Source: JAUYQR01 sp963822435 (GTDB lineage Bacteria > Pseudomonadota > Alphaproteobacteria > Rhodobacterales > Rhodobacteraceae). From it: a stretch of DNA of 64,000 nt. The translations under genes were made by a program, and so were the position numbers. Positions 8,417 to 16,482 of this stretch are shown here, piece after piece. How positions within the stretch are numbered: position 1 is the first letter of the stretch; each line of letters begins with the position of its first letter. The notes beneath the pieces were generated by a model. That model saw only the letters and a list, made by a program, of their open reading frames with translations. It had not been told where the DNA came from and made no database searches. Location of the stretch: the NCBI GenBank assembly GCA_963822435.1, contig CAWGHN010000006.1, positions 62,001 through 126,000 of the forward strand, given 5' to 3'.

Positions 8417-10015
8417 ATGATGGCCCCCAAGGTTCTCGTTTCCGACGAACTCTCTGAAACCGCCGTGCAGATCTTCCGCGACCGCGGGGTCGAGGTGGAC
8501 TACATGCCGAAGCTGGGCAAGGACAAGGACGCGCTGGCCGCCGTCATCGACCAGTATGACGGGCTGGCGATCCGGTCGGCCACCAAGGTCACCGAAAAGC
8601 TGCTGGCAAATGCCACCCGGCTGAAGGTCGTGGGGCGTGCCGGGATCGGCGTCGACAACGTCGACATTCCGGCGGCGTCGAAGAAGGGCGTGATCGTGAT
8701 GAACACGCCGTTCGGCAATTCGATCACCACGGCGGAACATGCCATCGCGATGATGTTCGCCGTGGCACGGCAACTGCCAGAGGCGAATGCGTCGACGCAG
8801 GCGGGCAAGTGGGAAAAGTCGCGCTTCATGGGGGTGGAGCTGTTCAACAAGACCCTCGGCGTGATCGGCGCGGGCAACATTGGCGGCATCGTCTGCGACC
8901 GCGCGGTGGGGCTGCACATGAAGGTGGTGGCCTATGACCCCTTCCTGTCGGACGAACGCGCCAAGCACCTGGGTGTCACCAAGGTGGACCTTGACGATCT
9001 TCTGCACCGCGCCGACTTCATCACCCTGCATGTGCCGCTCACCGACAAGACGCGCAACATCCTGTCGGCGGAAAATCTGGCGAAAACCAAGAAGGGCGTG
9101 CGCATCATCAACTGCGCGCGCGGGGGGCTGATTGACGAGGTGGCACTGGCAGAAGCGCTGAAATCCGGCCATGTCGCAGGCGCGGCGCTGGACGTGTTCG
9201 AGACCGAACCGGCGACCGAGTCGCCTCTGTTCAACCTGCCCAACGTGGTCTGCACGCCGCACCTTGGCGCATCGACCACCGAAGCGCAGGAAAACGTCGC
9301 CTTGCAGGTGGCCGAGCAGATGGCCGATTATCTGCTGACCGGTGCTGTGCAGAACGCGCTGAACATGCCCAACGTCACGGCCGAAGAAGCGGCGGTGATG
9401 GGGCCGTGGATCAAGCTGGCGAGCCACCTTGGCAGCTTCATCGGCCAGATGACCGACGAGCCGATCAAGGCGATCAACATTCTTTATGACGGCACGGTCG
9501 CGGGCATGAACCTTGCCGCGCTGAACCAGGCGGTGATCGCGGGCGTGCTGAAGGCGCATAACCCCGACGTCAACCTTGTCTCGGCCCCCGTGGTAGCGAA
9601 GGACAAGGGCATCCAGATCTCCACCACCCGGCAGGAAAAGACCGGGGTGTTCGACGCCTACATCAAGGTGACGATGGTCACGGACAAGCGCGAACGGTCG
9701 GTCGCGGGCACCTGCTTCAGCGATGGCAAGCCGCGCTTCATCCAGATCAAGGGCATCAACATCGACGCCGAAATCGGCGCCCACATGCTGTACACCACCA
9801 ACGAGGACGTGCCGGGGATCATCGGTCTTCTGGGCATGACGATGGGCAAGAACAACGTCAACATCGCGAACTTTACCCTTGGCCGGTCGGGCGTGGGGCA
9901 GGACGCGATCGCGATCCTGTATCTTGACCAGCAGATCGACCCCAAGGTGATCGAGACGCTGGAAGGCACCGGCATGTTCAGTCAGGTCAAGGCGCTGCAG
10001 TTCGAGGTTGCCTGA
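8417..10015 (+). CDS. serA: D-3-phosphoglycerate dehydrogenase
   Basis: First enzyme of serine synthesis, NAD-dependent oxidation of 3-phosphoglycerate, 532 residues (long form). Rossmann motif GVIGAGNIGG, catalytic Arg in NCARGGLIDE, Glu in FETEPATESPLF and His in TPHLGAST are all visible. After residue 320 come the intervening domain and a C-terminal ACT domain (MLYTTNEDVPGIIGLLG), the usual site of serine feedback. Two adjacent ATGs (8417, 8420) follow AAAGGAG; either may start the protein. Confidence 0.96.
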   Translation: MMAPKVLVSDELSETAVQIFRDRGVEVDYMPKLGKDKDALAAVIDQYDGLAIRSATKVTEKLLANATRLKVVGRAGIGVDNVDIPAASKKGVIVMNTPFGNSITTAEHAIAMMFAVARQLPEANASTQAGKWEKSRFMGVELFNKTLGVIGAGNIGGIVCDRAVGLHMKVVAYDPFLSDERAKHLGVTKVDLDDLLHRADFITLHVPLTDKTRNILSAENLAKTKKGVRIINCARGGLIDEVALAEALKSGHVAGAALDVFETEPATESPLFNLPNVVCTPHLGASTTEAQENVALQVAEQMADYLLTGAVQNALNMPNVTAEEAAVMGPWIKLASHLGSFIGQMTDEPIKAINILYDGTVAGMNLAALNQAVIAGVLKAHNPDVNLVSAPVVAKDKGIQISTTRQEKTGVFDAYIKVTMVTDKRERSVAGTCFSDGKPRFIQIKGINIDAEIGAHMLYTTNEDVPGIIGLLGMTMGKNNVNIANFTLGRSGVGQDAIAILYLDQQIDPKVIETLEGTGMFSQVKALQFEVA

Positions 10016-10022
10016 CCCGGCC

Positions 10023-10083
10023 TTGCAGCTTGCTCTTTTCCCAAATACTCCACGGGAGGTCCGGAGGGTGTGAAACCCTCCGG
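10023..10083 (+). repeat. Dispersed repeat, copy 3, with 8-bp hairpin
   Basis: Reads TTGCTCTTTTCCCAAATACTCC, then a perfect 8-bp inverted repeat (CCGGAGGG at 10061-10068, CCCTCCGG at 10076-10083). It sits 7 bases after the serA stop. The hairpin may act as a terminator for serA-serC, but no T-run follows it on the plus strand. Confidence 0.55.
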
Positions 10084-10112
10084 GCGTGTCCCAAAGGCGC
10101 AAGGCAGACCGT

Positions 10113-10847
10113 ATGCACCTTTATGCGATCGGCGATATCCACGGCCACATTGACCTGTTGAAGGCCGCGCATGACCGCATCAGCGGGGACATCGCGCGCC
10201 ACGGGCCGGGGCCGGTGATCCATGTCGGCGATCTTGTCGACCGCGGTCCGAATTCGGCCGGCGTGATCGACTACCTCGCGCGTGGCCTTGCGGCGGGTGA
10301 GGACTGGGTGGTGCTGAAGGGCAACCACGACCGGATGTTCAGCCGCTTTCTGCGCGATCCGCTTGACCCCGAACCGGGCCTGCGCGCTGACCTTGCGTGG
10401 CTGCACCCCAAGCTTGGCGGGGCGGATACGCTGGCCTCCTACGGGGTGCGCAGCCCGGCGGACCGTCCGGTCGCCAAGGTGCATGCCGATGCGATCCTTG
10501 CGGTTCCCGAGACCCACCGCGCCTTTCTGGACGCCCGACCGACCCTGCACCGCGCGGCTGAGGCGGTGTTTGTGCATGCCGGCATCCGCCCCGGCGTGGC
10601 GCTGGACGCGCAGGTCGAGACCGACCTTGTCTGGATCCGCGAGCCCTTCTTGTCGGACACCACCAGTTTCGGGCCGCTGATCGTGCACGGCCACACGGCA
10701 ATCAATCAGGCAACGCATTACGGCAACCGGCTGAACCTCGATTCAGGCGCTGCCTATGGTGGGCCCTTGTCAGCCGTGGTCATCGAAGGGCGCGAGGCGT
10801 GGCTGCTGACCGGGCAGGGCCGCGTCCCGCTGCATCTGCCCGCTTAA
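10113..10847 (+). CDS. Metallophosphoesterase (Ser/Thr phosphatase / ApaH-like)
   Basis: Calcineurin-like metallophosphatase of 244 residues. Ordered metal-binding motifs: GDIHGH at residue 7, GDLVDRGPNS, GNHD, and a late HGHTA. This set is shared by bacterial PPP-family protein phosphatases and diadenosine tetraphosphatases, so the substrate is open. ATG 10113 begins directly with the first catalytic strand; the earlier GTG at 10086 lies in the hairpin and has no Shine-Dalgarno. The stop overlaps the convergent small membrane gene by four bases. Confidence 0.85.
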   Translation: MHLYAIGDIHGHIDLLKAAHDRISGDIARHGPGPVIHVGDLVDRGPNSAGVIDYLARGLAAGEDWVVLKGNHDRMFSRFLRDPLDPEPGLRADLAWLHPKLGGADTLASYGVRSPADRPVAKVHADAILAVPETHRAFLDARPTLHRAAEAVFVHAGIRPGVALDAQVETDLVWIREPFLSDTTSFGPLIVHGHTAINQATHYGNRLNLDSGAAYGGPLSAVVIEGREAWLLTGQGRVPLHLPA

Positions 10848-11065
10848 GGGTGCTCGCGGCGGATCAGCCGTTTGATCGAACGCCCGCCAAGGTAGCCGAA
10901 CACCACGCTGGCGATGCCTACCACCTCGGCAATGGCCGGGCCGTCGGGCACGCCGCGCAGCCAAAGCGCAAAGCCCATCAGGCACAGCCCGGCGGCGCTG
11001 ACCGCAAGCCAGAACCAAAGTTCGCCCCGTGTCGGGCCGAAGCGGAATCTGTTCGATGTGGTCAT
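10844..11065 (-). CDS. Small two-helix membrane protein, unknown function
   Basis: I do not recognise this 73-residue protein. It has two hydrophobic segments, LWFWLAVSAAGLCLMGFALWL and AIAEVVGIASVVFGYLGG, separated by a short loop, and an arginine-rich tail (SIKRLIRREHP), suggesting an inner-membrane hairpin with the basic tail in the cytoplasm. ATG 11065 is preceded by AAAGGGGGGC, a plausible ribosome site. It is convergent with the metallophosphoesterase. The frame extends far upstream as antisense, which I do not believe codes. Confidence 0.6.
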   Translation of the reverse strand: MTTSNRFRFGPTRGELWFWLAVSAAGLCLMGFALWLRGVPDGPAIAEVVGIASVVFGYLGGRSIKRLIRREHP

Positions 11066-11200
11066 GCTGACGCCCCCCTTTTGCGAAGATAGGCAGGACG
11101 GCCCGCTTGTCCATGCCCGGAGGCCACGGTCGGGAATCCCTTCCTGCACCGGATGCCATTTTGCTGGACGGGTGCGGGAAGCCGTGATTCCCTGCCGCAC

Positions 11201-11761
11201 ATGACAAAGCGCATCTCTCCCCTTCTGGTCGTGCTGGCGATCATCCTTCTGACCGCCGCATGGCTTTTGTGGATCGGGCGCGAACCGATCTGCAAATGCG
11301 GCTATGTAAAGCTGTGGCACGGGCAGGTGGTCAGTTCGGAAAATTCGCAGCATATTGCCGACTGGTACACGCCCAGCCATATCATCCACGGCTTCCTGTT
11401 CTTCGGCCTTCTGTGGCTCGTGGCGCGGCGGCTGAGCCTTGGCTGGCGGCTGGCGATTGCCACGGCGGTGGAATGTTTGTGGGAGATTGTGGAAAACTCG
11501 GACGCGGTGATCGAACGCTATCGGTCGGTAACGATCTCGCTCGATTACTATGGCGACAGCGTGCTGAATACGATGGCCGACGTGCTGGCGATGGTCGTCG
11601 GTTTCTGGCTGGCGTCGAAGCTGCCGGTCTGGGCGACGGTGGCGATTGCGCTGGCGTTCGAGGCGCTGACGATCTGGCTGATCCGCGATGGCCTGGCGCT
11701 TAACATCATCATGCTGCTTTACCCGCTGGACTGGATTGCGAACTGGCAGGCGGGGCGTTAG
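11201..11761 (+). CDS. DUF2585 (UPF0314) membrane protein
   Basis: Inner-membrane protein of 186 residues of the UPF0314/DUF2585 family, widespread in alphaproteobacteria and without a known function. Features: N-terminal transmembrane helix, the conserved CKCGYVKLWHG box, HIADWYTPSHIIHGFLFF, ECLWEIVENSD and YYGDSVLNTMADVLAM, and a closing YPLDWIANWQ. The cysteines and histidines in these boxes suggest a metal or redox site. ATG 11201 is chosen because it starts right before the first helix. It converges with the enolase-like gene, overlapping its stop. Confidence 0.88.
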   Translation: MTKRISPLLVVLAIILLTAAWLLWIGREPICKCGYVKLWHGQVVSSENSQHIADWYTPSHIIHGFLFFGLLWLVARRLSLGWRLAIATAVECLWEIVENSDAVIERYRSVTISLDYYGDSVLNTMADVLAMVVGFWLASKLPVWATVAIALAFEALTIWLIRDGLALNIIMLLYPLDWIANWQAGR

Positions 11762-13056
11762 CCCTGCCACCACGTCCCGGCCAGTGGCGCGCCGCCGACG
11801 AAGGCGGATGTGCCGAGCACCGCTTCGATCCGGAGGCATTCGTTCCACTTTGCCATCCGTTCGGACCGGGCGAAGGACCCCACCTTCAACTGCCCCGCAC
11901 CAAGGCCGGTGGCGAGGTGCGAGATCACGACATCCTCCGTCTCGCCTGACCGGGCCGACACGATGGTGCCCCAGCCAAGCGCGCGGGCGGCGCGGAATGC
12001 CGCCAGCGCGCCGGTGACGGTGCCGGTCTGGTTGACCTTGATGAGGACGGCGTTGCAAGCACCTGCGGTGGCCATTTGGCGCACGAGGTCGGCGTTGGTG
12101 ACAAGGGCATCGTCGCCGATGATCTGCACGCGGTCGCCGTGGGCTGCGGTAAAGGCCACAAGGCCGGTGGTGTCGCCTTCGGCCAAGGGGTCTTCGATCG
12201 AGGCAATGGGGTATTGGGCCAGCCAGCCGCCAAGGTAGCGGCACATCGCTTCGGTTGTCAGGCTGCGTTTTTCGAGCCCGAGGTGATAGGCGCCGTTGCG
12301 GTAAAGTTCCGATGCTGCAATGTCGAGCGAAATCACCACACGCTTGCCGGGGGTTTCTCCGGCGCGGGTGATCGCCTCCATCAGGGTGTCCATCGCCTCT
12401 TCGTTGGTACGGAAATCGGGCCACCAGCCGCCCTCGTCAGCCACCCCGCCGCTACGGCCCTTGGCGGCGAGGATCGCGCCCGCGGCGTGGTAGATTTCCG
12501 CCGTGATCTCCAGCGCCTCGGCAAAGCTGGTGGCACCGGGGACCATCACCATGAAGTCCTGCACGTCGACGCGCCGCCCGGCATGGGCACCGCCGCCGAA
12601 GATCTGAATCTCGGGAAGGGGCAGGCTTGGGGTGGTGCCGAGCGATGCGGCCAGATGCGCCCAGAGCGGTTGGCGATTGGACGCAGCGGCGGCTTGCAGG
12701 ACGGCGAGGGATGCGGCGACGGTGGCGTTGCCACCAAGCAGCGCGAACGTCGGCGTGCCGTCGCGGGCAATGAGGACTGCGTCGATGGCCGATTGGTCGC
12801 TTGCCTCCATACCGATCAGCGCGTCGGCCACCGGGCCGCGCAGGTTGGCAAGTGCGTGGTCAACGCCCAGCCCTTTCAGCCTTGCCCCGCCATCGCGCAG
12901 GTCCACCGCTTCGCGGCTGCCGCGTGAGGCGCCGGCGGGGGCTATGGCGCGGCCGGTGGCACCGGAGGCGAGGGTGACCTCGACCTCGACCGTCGGGTGG
13001 CCACGGCTGTCCCAGACGCGGCGGGCGGCGACGGACGTGATGCTGCGGTCGGTCAT
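11758..13056 (-). CDS. Enolase paralogue with altered active site
   Basis: 432-residue protein of the enolase (phosphopyruvate hydratase) family, last gene of the sugar operon. Metal ligands D245, E288 and D315, general base K340, E208 (ADEGG), H158, K391 and the loop serine S44 are kept. Several residues around the substrate differ from glycolytic enolase: the VDxQEFM glutamate is D167, the SHRSGETED histidine is A368, and the mobile PSGAST loop reads PAGASRG (A41, R45). It therefore looks catalytically competent but may act on a 2-phospho acid other than 2-phosphoglycerate. Start ATG 13056 overlaps the stop of the kinase gene (ATGA). A housekeeping eno should exist elsewhere; this one should not be named eno without testing. 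Confidence 0.85.
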   Translation of the reverse strand: MTDRSITSVAARRVWDSRGHPTVEVEVTLASGATGRAIAPAGASRGSREAVDLRDGGARLKGLGVDHALANLRGPVADALIGMEASDQSAIDAVLIARDGTPTFALLGGNATVAASLAVLQAAAASNRQPLWAHLAASLGTTPSLPLPEIQIFGGGAHAGRRVDVQDFMVMVPGATSFAEALEITAEIYHAAGAILAAKGRSGGVADEGGWWPDFRTNEEAMDTLMEAITRAGETPGKRVVISLDIAASELYRNGAYHLGLEKRSLTTEAMCRYLGGWLAQYPIASIEDPLAEGDTTGLVAFTAAHGDRVQIIGDDALVTNADLVRQMATAGACNAVLIKVNQTGTVTGALAAFRAARALGWGTIVSARSGETEDVVISHLATGLGAGQLKVGSFARSERMAKWNECLRIEAVLGTSAFVGGAPLAGTWWQG

Positions 13057-14084
13057 GTGAAATCCTTTTTCAGATCTGTCACCAGCGCCGCAATCGACGC
13101 GGGTGGCGTGGCCACCAGCCGTCGCGCAGTGGCACGGACCTGTTGGCGGGCTGGATCGGAAAGGTATTCGACGGGCGATTTGCCGTCGATCCGGGCCAGC
13201 ATCAGGGCCGGTTGCAGGGCGACGATGCGGACCTCCAGCGCAGCCGGGTGTTCCCAGGGTACTGCGCTGGAATAGCTGGCCCAGAAGGTCTGCAGTGAAG
13301 CAAGAAGGAAAGCGCGGCTGGCGGGCAGGTGGGCGGCCTTGAGCGCGAGGTGGTTGAGGCAGAAGGCGACGTCGAAGGCCGGGTCGCCCATCGTTGCACA
13401 TTCGGCGTCAAGAAGGACAGGTGCGCCGTGGCGGATGAGGATGTTCTTTGGGCTGACGTCACCATGCACCAGGGTCGTGGTGGCGGCGTCGATCGCGTCG
13501 GCAAGGTGCAGCAGGCGGGGCGCGAGGTCGGGGTGGTGAATGGCGGTGGCGCGCAGATAAGGATCGGTGCGGATGGCGCGGAAATCGGCGGCGTTGTTGA
13601 ACGGGGTGCGGTCAAAGCCGGGGGCGGCACCGGCGGCGTGGATTTGCGCGAGGGCGGCGGCGATGGAGGCGGCTTCCGCGCCCGTTGACGCGCCAGAAAG
13701 CATGGCGGTCTTCCACAGGTAGACGTCGGGGCCGGCGATGTCTTCCATCAGAAAGCCTTGCAGGCGGTTGGAATAGCCGACGACCTTTGGGGCGATGCCG
13801 GGCACGATGCTTCCGGCCCGCGACAGCCATGCGTATTCGGCGCGGCTGCGGTGGACAGGCGCGCGCCAGTCTTGGGCGACACGCAGCCGGGCGAGGGCGA
13901 ATTTGGCGCAGTATCTGGTGCCGTGCAGGCCGACACGGGCAATGTCGGAGGCGACGCCGCCGGAAAGGGGGATGACGGAGGTGACGTCTTTGGCTGCGCC
14001 AAGGCCGAGGTCGGCCACAAGTGCGCGGCAGCGGGTGTCAAGGTCCGGCTCGCCCTCCACCGCGTCAGACCGTGATGCCGCCAT
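13053..14084 (-). CDS. APH/choline-kinase-like small-molecule kinase
   Basis: Protein of about 343 residues with the aminoglycoside-phosphotransferase fold. Catalytic loop HGDVSPKN, the metal-binding LLDAECATMGDP and an N-lobe lysine candidate in CAKFALARLRV are visible, with a WRAPVHRSRAEYAWL segment reminiscent of methylthioribose-kinase relatives. Likely substrate is a sugar or sugar acid, given the operon. Its stop overlaps the enolase-like start, so the two products are probably made together, and a kinase feeding an enolase-type lyase is a sensible pair. ATG 14084 overlaps the upstream SDR end by 20 bases; a GTG at 14060 is an alternative start. Confidence 0.8.
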   Translation of the reverse strand: MAASRSDAVEGEPDLDTRCRALVADLGLGAAKDVTSVIPLSGGVASDIARVGLHGTRYCAKFALARLRVAQDWRAPVHRSRAEYAWLSRAGSIVPGIAPKVVGYSNRLQGFLMEDIAGPDVYLWKTAMLSGASTGAEAASIAAALAQIHAAGAAPGFDRTPFNNAADFRAIRTDPYLRATAIHHPDLAPRLLHLADAIDAATTTLVHGDVSPKNILIRHGAPVLLDAECATMGDPAFDVAFCLNHLALKAAHLPASRAFLLASLQTFWASYSSAVPWEHPAALEVRIVALQPALMLARIDGKSPVEYLSDPARQQVRATARRLVATPPASIAALVTDLKKDFT

Positions 14085-14796
14085 CGACGGCCATCGCCTG
14101 GCCCGTGACGAAGCTGGCGGCGTCGGAGGCGAGGAAGAGGACCATCGCGGCAACCTCCTCTACCGTGCCGAGGCGACCCGTGGGCTGGCGGTCGAGGAAG
14201 AATTTCCACGCCGCCTCGCGGCTGCCCATCGTGGCGGTCAGCGCCTCGATCCGTTCGCGCAAGGACGGGCTGTCGATGGTGCCGGGGCAAACGGCATTGG
14301 CGCGGATGCCGTCCTTGAGGTAATCGGCGGCGACCGCCTTTGTCAGGCCGATCACGCCGGCCTTCGCTGCGCCATAGGCGGCACGTTTCGGGAAGCCGCG
14401 GATGGATGAAGCGACCGAGGCGATGGTGACGATGCTGCCGCCGGGGCGGGCCATTTTCGGGATCGCGGCGCGGATGACATAGAAGGCGCTGTCGAGAGTG
14501 ATCGAGGCGGAGCGGCGCCAATCGGCGTCGGAGGTTTCCTCGATGGTGCCCTGGTGCACGTAGCCGACGGCGTGGACGAGGACGTCGATCCGCTGGAACC
14601 CGGCGAAGTAGGCGTTCACGGCGGCAGAGTCGGTCGCGTCGAGTGCGGTGGTGTGGCCGCCGAAATCGGCCAAGAGATCGGCGCGCAGATCGCTGGCGTG
14701 GACGGTGGCACCGGCGGCCTTAAGCGCTTCGGCGCAGGCGCGGCCGATGCCTTGGCCGGCTGCGGTGACTACGGCGGTCTTGCCATCGAGGCGCAT
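14065..14796 (-). CDS. SDR dehydrogenase, BDH2 / 2-keto-3-deoxy-fuconate dehydrogenase-like
   Basis: Short-chain dehydrogenase, 243 residues. NAD-binding TAAGQGIG, catalytic Ser in VASVASS and Tyr-Lys in YGAAKAG. The sequence follows the BDH2/DHRS6 pattern closely: VHQGTIEE, NAVCPGTIDSPSL, FFLDRQPTGRLGT. Bacterial members of this group include 2-keto-3-deoxy-L-fuconate dehydrogenase, which oxidises the 4-hydroxyl of a 2-keto-3-deoxy sugar acid. That step would follow the acid-sugar dehydratase encoded upstream in the same operon. Start ATG 14796 has AAGGA 9 bases before it. Confidence 0.85.
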   Translation of the reverse strand: MRLDGKTAVVTAAGQGIGRACAEALKAAGATVHASDLRADLLADFGGHTTALDATDSAAVNAYFAGFQRIDVLVHAVGYVHQGTIEETSDADWRRSASITLDSAFYVIRAAIPKMARPGGSIVTIASVASSIRGFPKRAAYGAAKAGVIGLTKAVAADYLKDGIRANAVCPGTIDSPSLRERIEALTATMGSREAAWKFFLDRQPTGRLGTVEEVAAMVLFLASDAASFVTGQAMAVDGGITV

Positions 14797-14812
14797 GACG
14801 AAATCCTTGTGG

Positions 14813-15790
14813 TCAGAGCGCCGAGGCGCGGATGCGGAGGGTGGTGGTGAAGGGCTTCCCGGCGCGGAACGGGTGGGCGGTGGGGTGGCCTTCGCGCGAC
14901 AGCGGGTTGGCGGCGGTCGAGATGCGGGGACCGAGGTCGAAGGCGGCGCAGACGGGTTCGAGGCCAACGGCCTGATGCCGGCCTGACCACGGATAGGCGC
15001 TGCGGCCTCGGTTCGACACCCAGATCACGAGGCCGGGAAAATGCGCGGGGTTCCACGACATGTCGATGCGGAAGCCTTCGCCGGGGTAGGCGAGGGCGAC
15101 GTGGCCTTGCGGTGCGGTCAGTTGCACAAGCTCTTCGGTGGCTCGGGGCAGGGGAAGGTCGGTGAGATCAGCGGTGCCGCCGCCGCGCAGGGGGACGGCG
15201 GTCAACGAGGCGAAGCGCGCGCCTTCGGCGAGCTGCGAGACGCCGGGTTCGACGCGGCCGGGGAAGGTCATGCCGCCGCTGGTCGTCTGGATCTGAACGC
15301 CCGTATCGGGGACGCGGAAGGTGGGGTGGAGGCCGATGGGCAGCGCCACGTCGCGGCGGGGGTGGATGGTGAGCGATATATCCAGCGCGGCGGTGGTGGG
15401 GTCAGGCGTGATGCGGCGTTCGAGGCGGGCGATGGGGTGGTGAGCGGGGTAATTGAGGCGGAGCGTGACGTCGCTGTCGAAAGTCCAGTGATCGTTGGAG
15501 CTGTGACCGTGGGGCGGCTGGCCGTCGGGGGTGCCGGTGGCGAGGTTGGCCCAATCGCCCGACAGCGGCGCGTCGCGTTCTGCGCCAAACGGCACGCAGG
15601 GCCATTCGCCGCGCAGGCGTTGCAGGATGCCGGGGAGGGTGTTTGCCTGCGGATCGTCGGCCCAGGGGGCGATCTGGAAGGGGGTGGCTTCGCGCCCGTC
15701 CGGCAGGCGGAAGGTAACCGGACCCAGCATTCCGCCCAAGGTCTGGATCTCGCCCGTTCCGTGCGCCCATGAGAAGGCGCGGGTGGTCAT
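14813..15790 (-). CDS. Aldose 1-epimerase (mutarotase)-like protein
   Basis: 325-residue galactose-mutarotase-fold protein. It would interconvert the anomers of the incoming sugar before oxidation. The candidate catalytic histidine region is PPHGHSSNDHW, with a second conserved histidine in IGLHPTFRVPD and a late glutamate in AVGLEPVCAAF. Start ATG 15790 overlaps the stop of the GntR gene (ATGA), and the SDR follows 16 bases after its own stop. The family also includes carbohydrate-binding members without epimerase activity, so specificity is open. Confidence 0.8.
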   Translation of the reverse strand: MTTRAFSWAHGTGEIQTLGGMLGPVTFRLPDGREATPFQIAPWADDPQANTLPGILQRLRGEWPCVPFGAERDAPLSGDWANLATGTPDGQPPHGHSSNDHWTFDSDVTLRLNYPAHHPIARLERRITPDPTTAALDISLTIHPRRDVALPIGLHPTFRVPDTGVQIQTTSGGMTFPGRVEPGVSQLAEGARFASLTAVPLRGGGTADLTDLPLPRATEELVQLTAPQGHVALAYPGEGFRIDMSWNPAHFPGLVIWVSNRGRSAYPWSGRHQAVGLEPVCAAFDLGPRISTAANPLSREGHPTAHPFRAGKPFTTTLRIRASAL

Positions 15791-16482
15791 GACGCGGCCT
15801 CTTCGAAGTATTCGGGAAAGCGGGTGCGCGCCTCGTCGACGTAGGCGAAGATGCGGCGGAGGTGGGTTTGCAAGCGGTCCTCGGCGGCGGATCTGTCGCC
15901 AGCCTCAATCGCGGTGACGAGATCTTCGTGCTGGCGGATCACCATCGGCAGGTCTTCGACGCCTTCGACCATCAACTGGCGGAAGCGGTCCATGTGCAGT
16001 TTCGCGCGGGTCAGTTCGGGGATGACCGGAGAGCAGCCGGCAAAGGTGGCGATCAGGCCGTGGAAACGGTTGTCGGAGGTGTAGAATTGCGCCTTGTCGC
16101 GGACGGCGACATAGGCGCGTTGCAGGGTGATCTCGTTGCGCAGGCCTTCGATCAAGGCGCTGCGGTCGCGCTGTTCCATCGCGCGGCGCAGAATCGCAAG
16201 TTCCAGCGCCTCGCGCATGAATTGCGAGGTTTCCAGGTCTGCCAGCCGCAGGGGTGCCACGCGGGTGCCCCGCTGAGGCAGGATGTCGACGAGGCCTTGT
16301 TCAGCCAGCCGGGCGAGGGCTTCGCGCGCGGGTGTTCTGCTGACACCGAGGGAATCCGACAGGGCGGCTTCAGACAGTTTCTGGTTCGGTTTGAGTTCAA
16401 ACCGGCAGATGCGGTCGAAGAGGTGTTCGTAAAGCTGTTGCGACAGCGAGCCGGTCTTGTCGGGGCGGAAGGGGTGGTTCAT
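15787..16482 (-). CDS. GntR/FadR-family transcriptional regulator
   Basis: 231-residue repressor-type regulator. N-terminal winged helix-turn-helix (SEAALSDSLGVSRTPAREALARLAEQGLV split over residues 40-70) and a C-terminal FCD ligand domain with candidate metal histidines (NRFHGLIA, RQHEDLVTAI, QTHLRRIF). Such proteins usually respond to a sugar acid or its dehydrated product. It lies inside the operon, overlapping the permease stop (ATGA) and the mutarotase start, and is its probable local regulator; the likely target is the 22660-22731 divergent promoter. Confidence 0.9.
   Translation of the reverse strand: MNHPFRPDKTGSLSQQLYEHLFDRICRFELKPNQKLSEAALSDSLGVSRTPAREALARLAEQGLVDILPQRGTRVAPLRLADLETSQFMREALELAILRRAMEQRDRSALIEGLRNEITLQRAYVAVRDKAQFYTSDNRFHGLIATFAGCSPVIPELTRAKLHMDRFRQLMVEGVEDLPMVIRQHEDLVTAIEAGDRSAAEDRLQTHLRRIFAYVDEARTRFPEYFEEAAS

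Noticed and set aside
8399..10102. 567-codon minus-strand frame opposite serA
   Set aside because: Arg/His/Gly-rich composition with no recognisable domain, fully antisense to an unmistakable serA.
11758..13056. Housekeeping enolase
   Set aside because: Changed pocket residues and position at the end of a sugar operon argue for a specialised paralogue.
13053..14084. Aminoglycoside resistance gene
   Set aside because: The fold matches, but operon context and coupling to an enolase point to a metabolic kinase.
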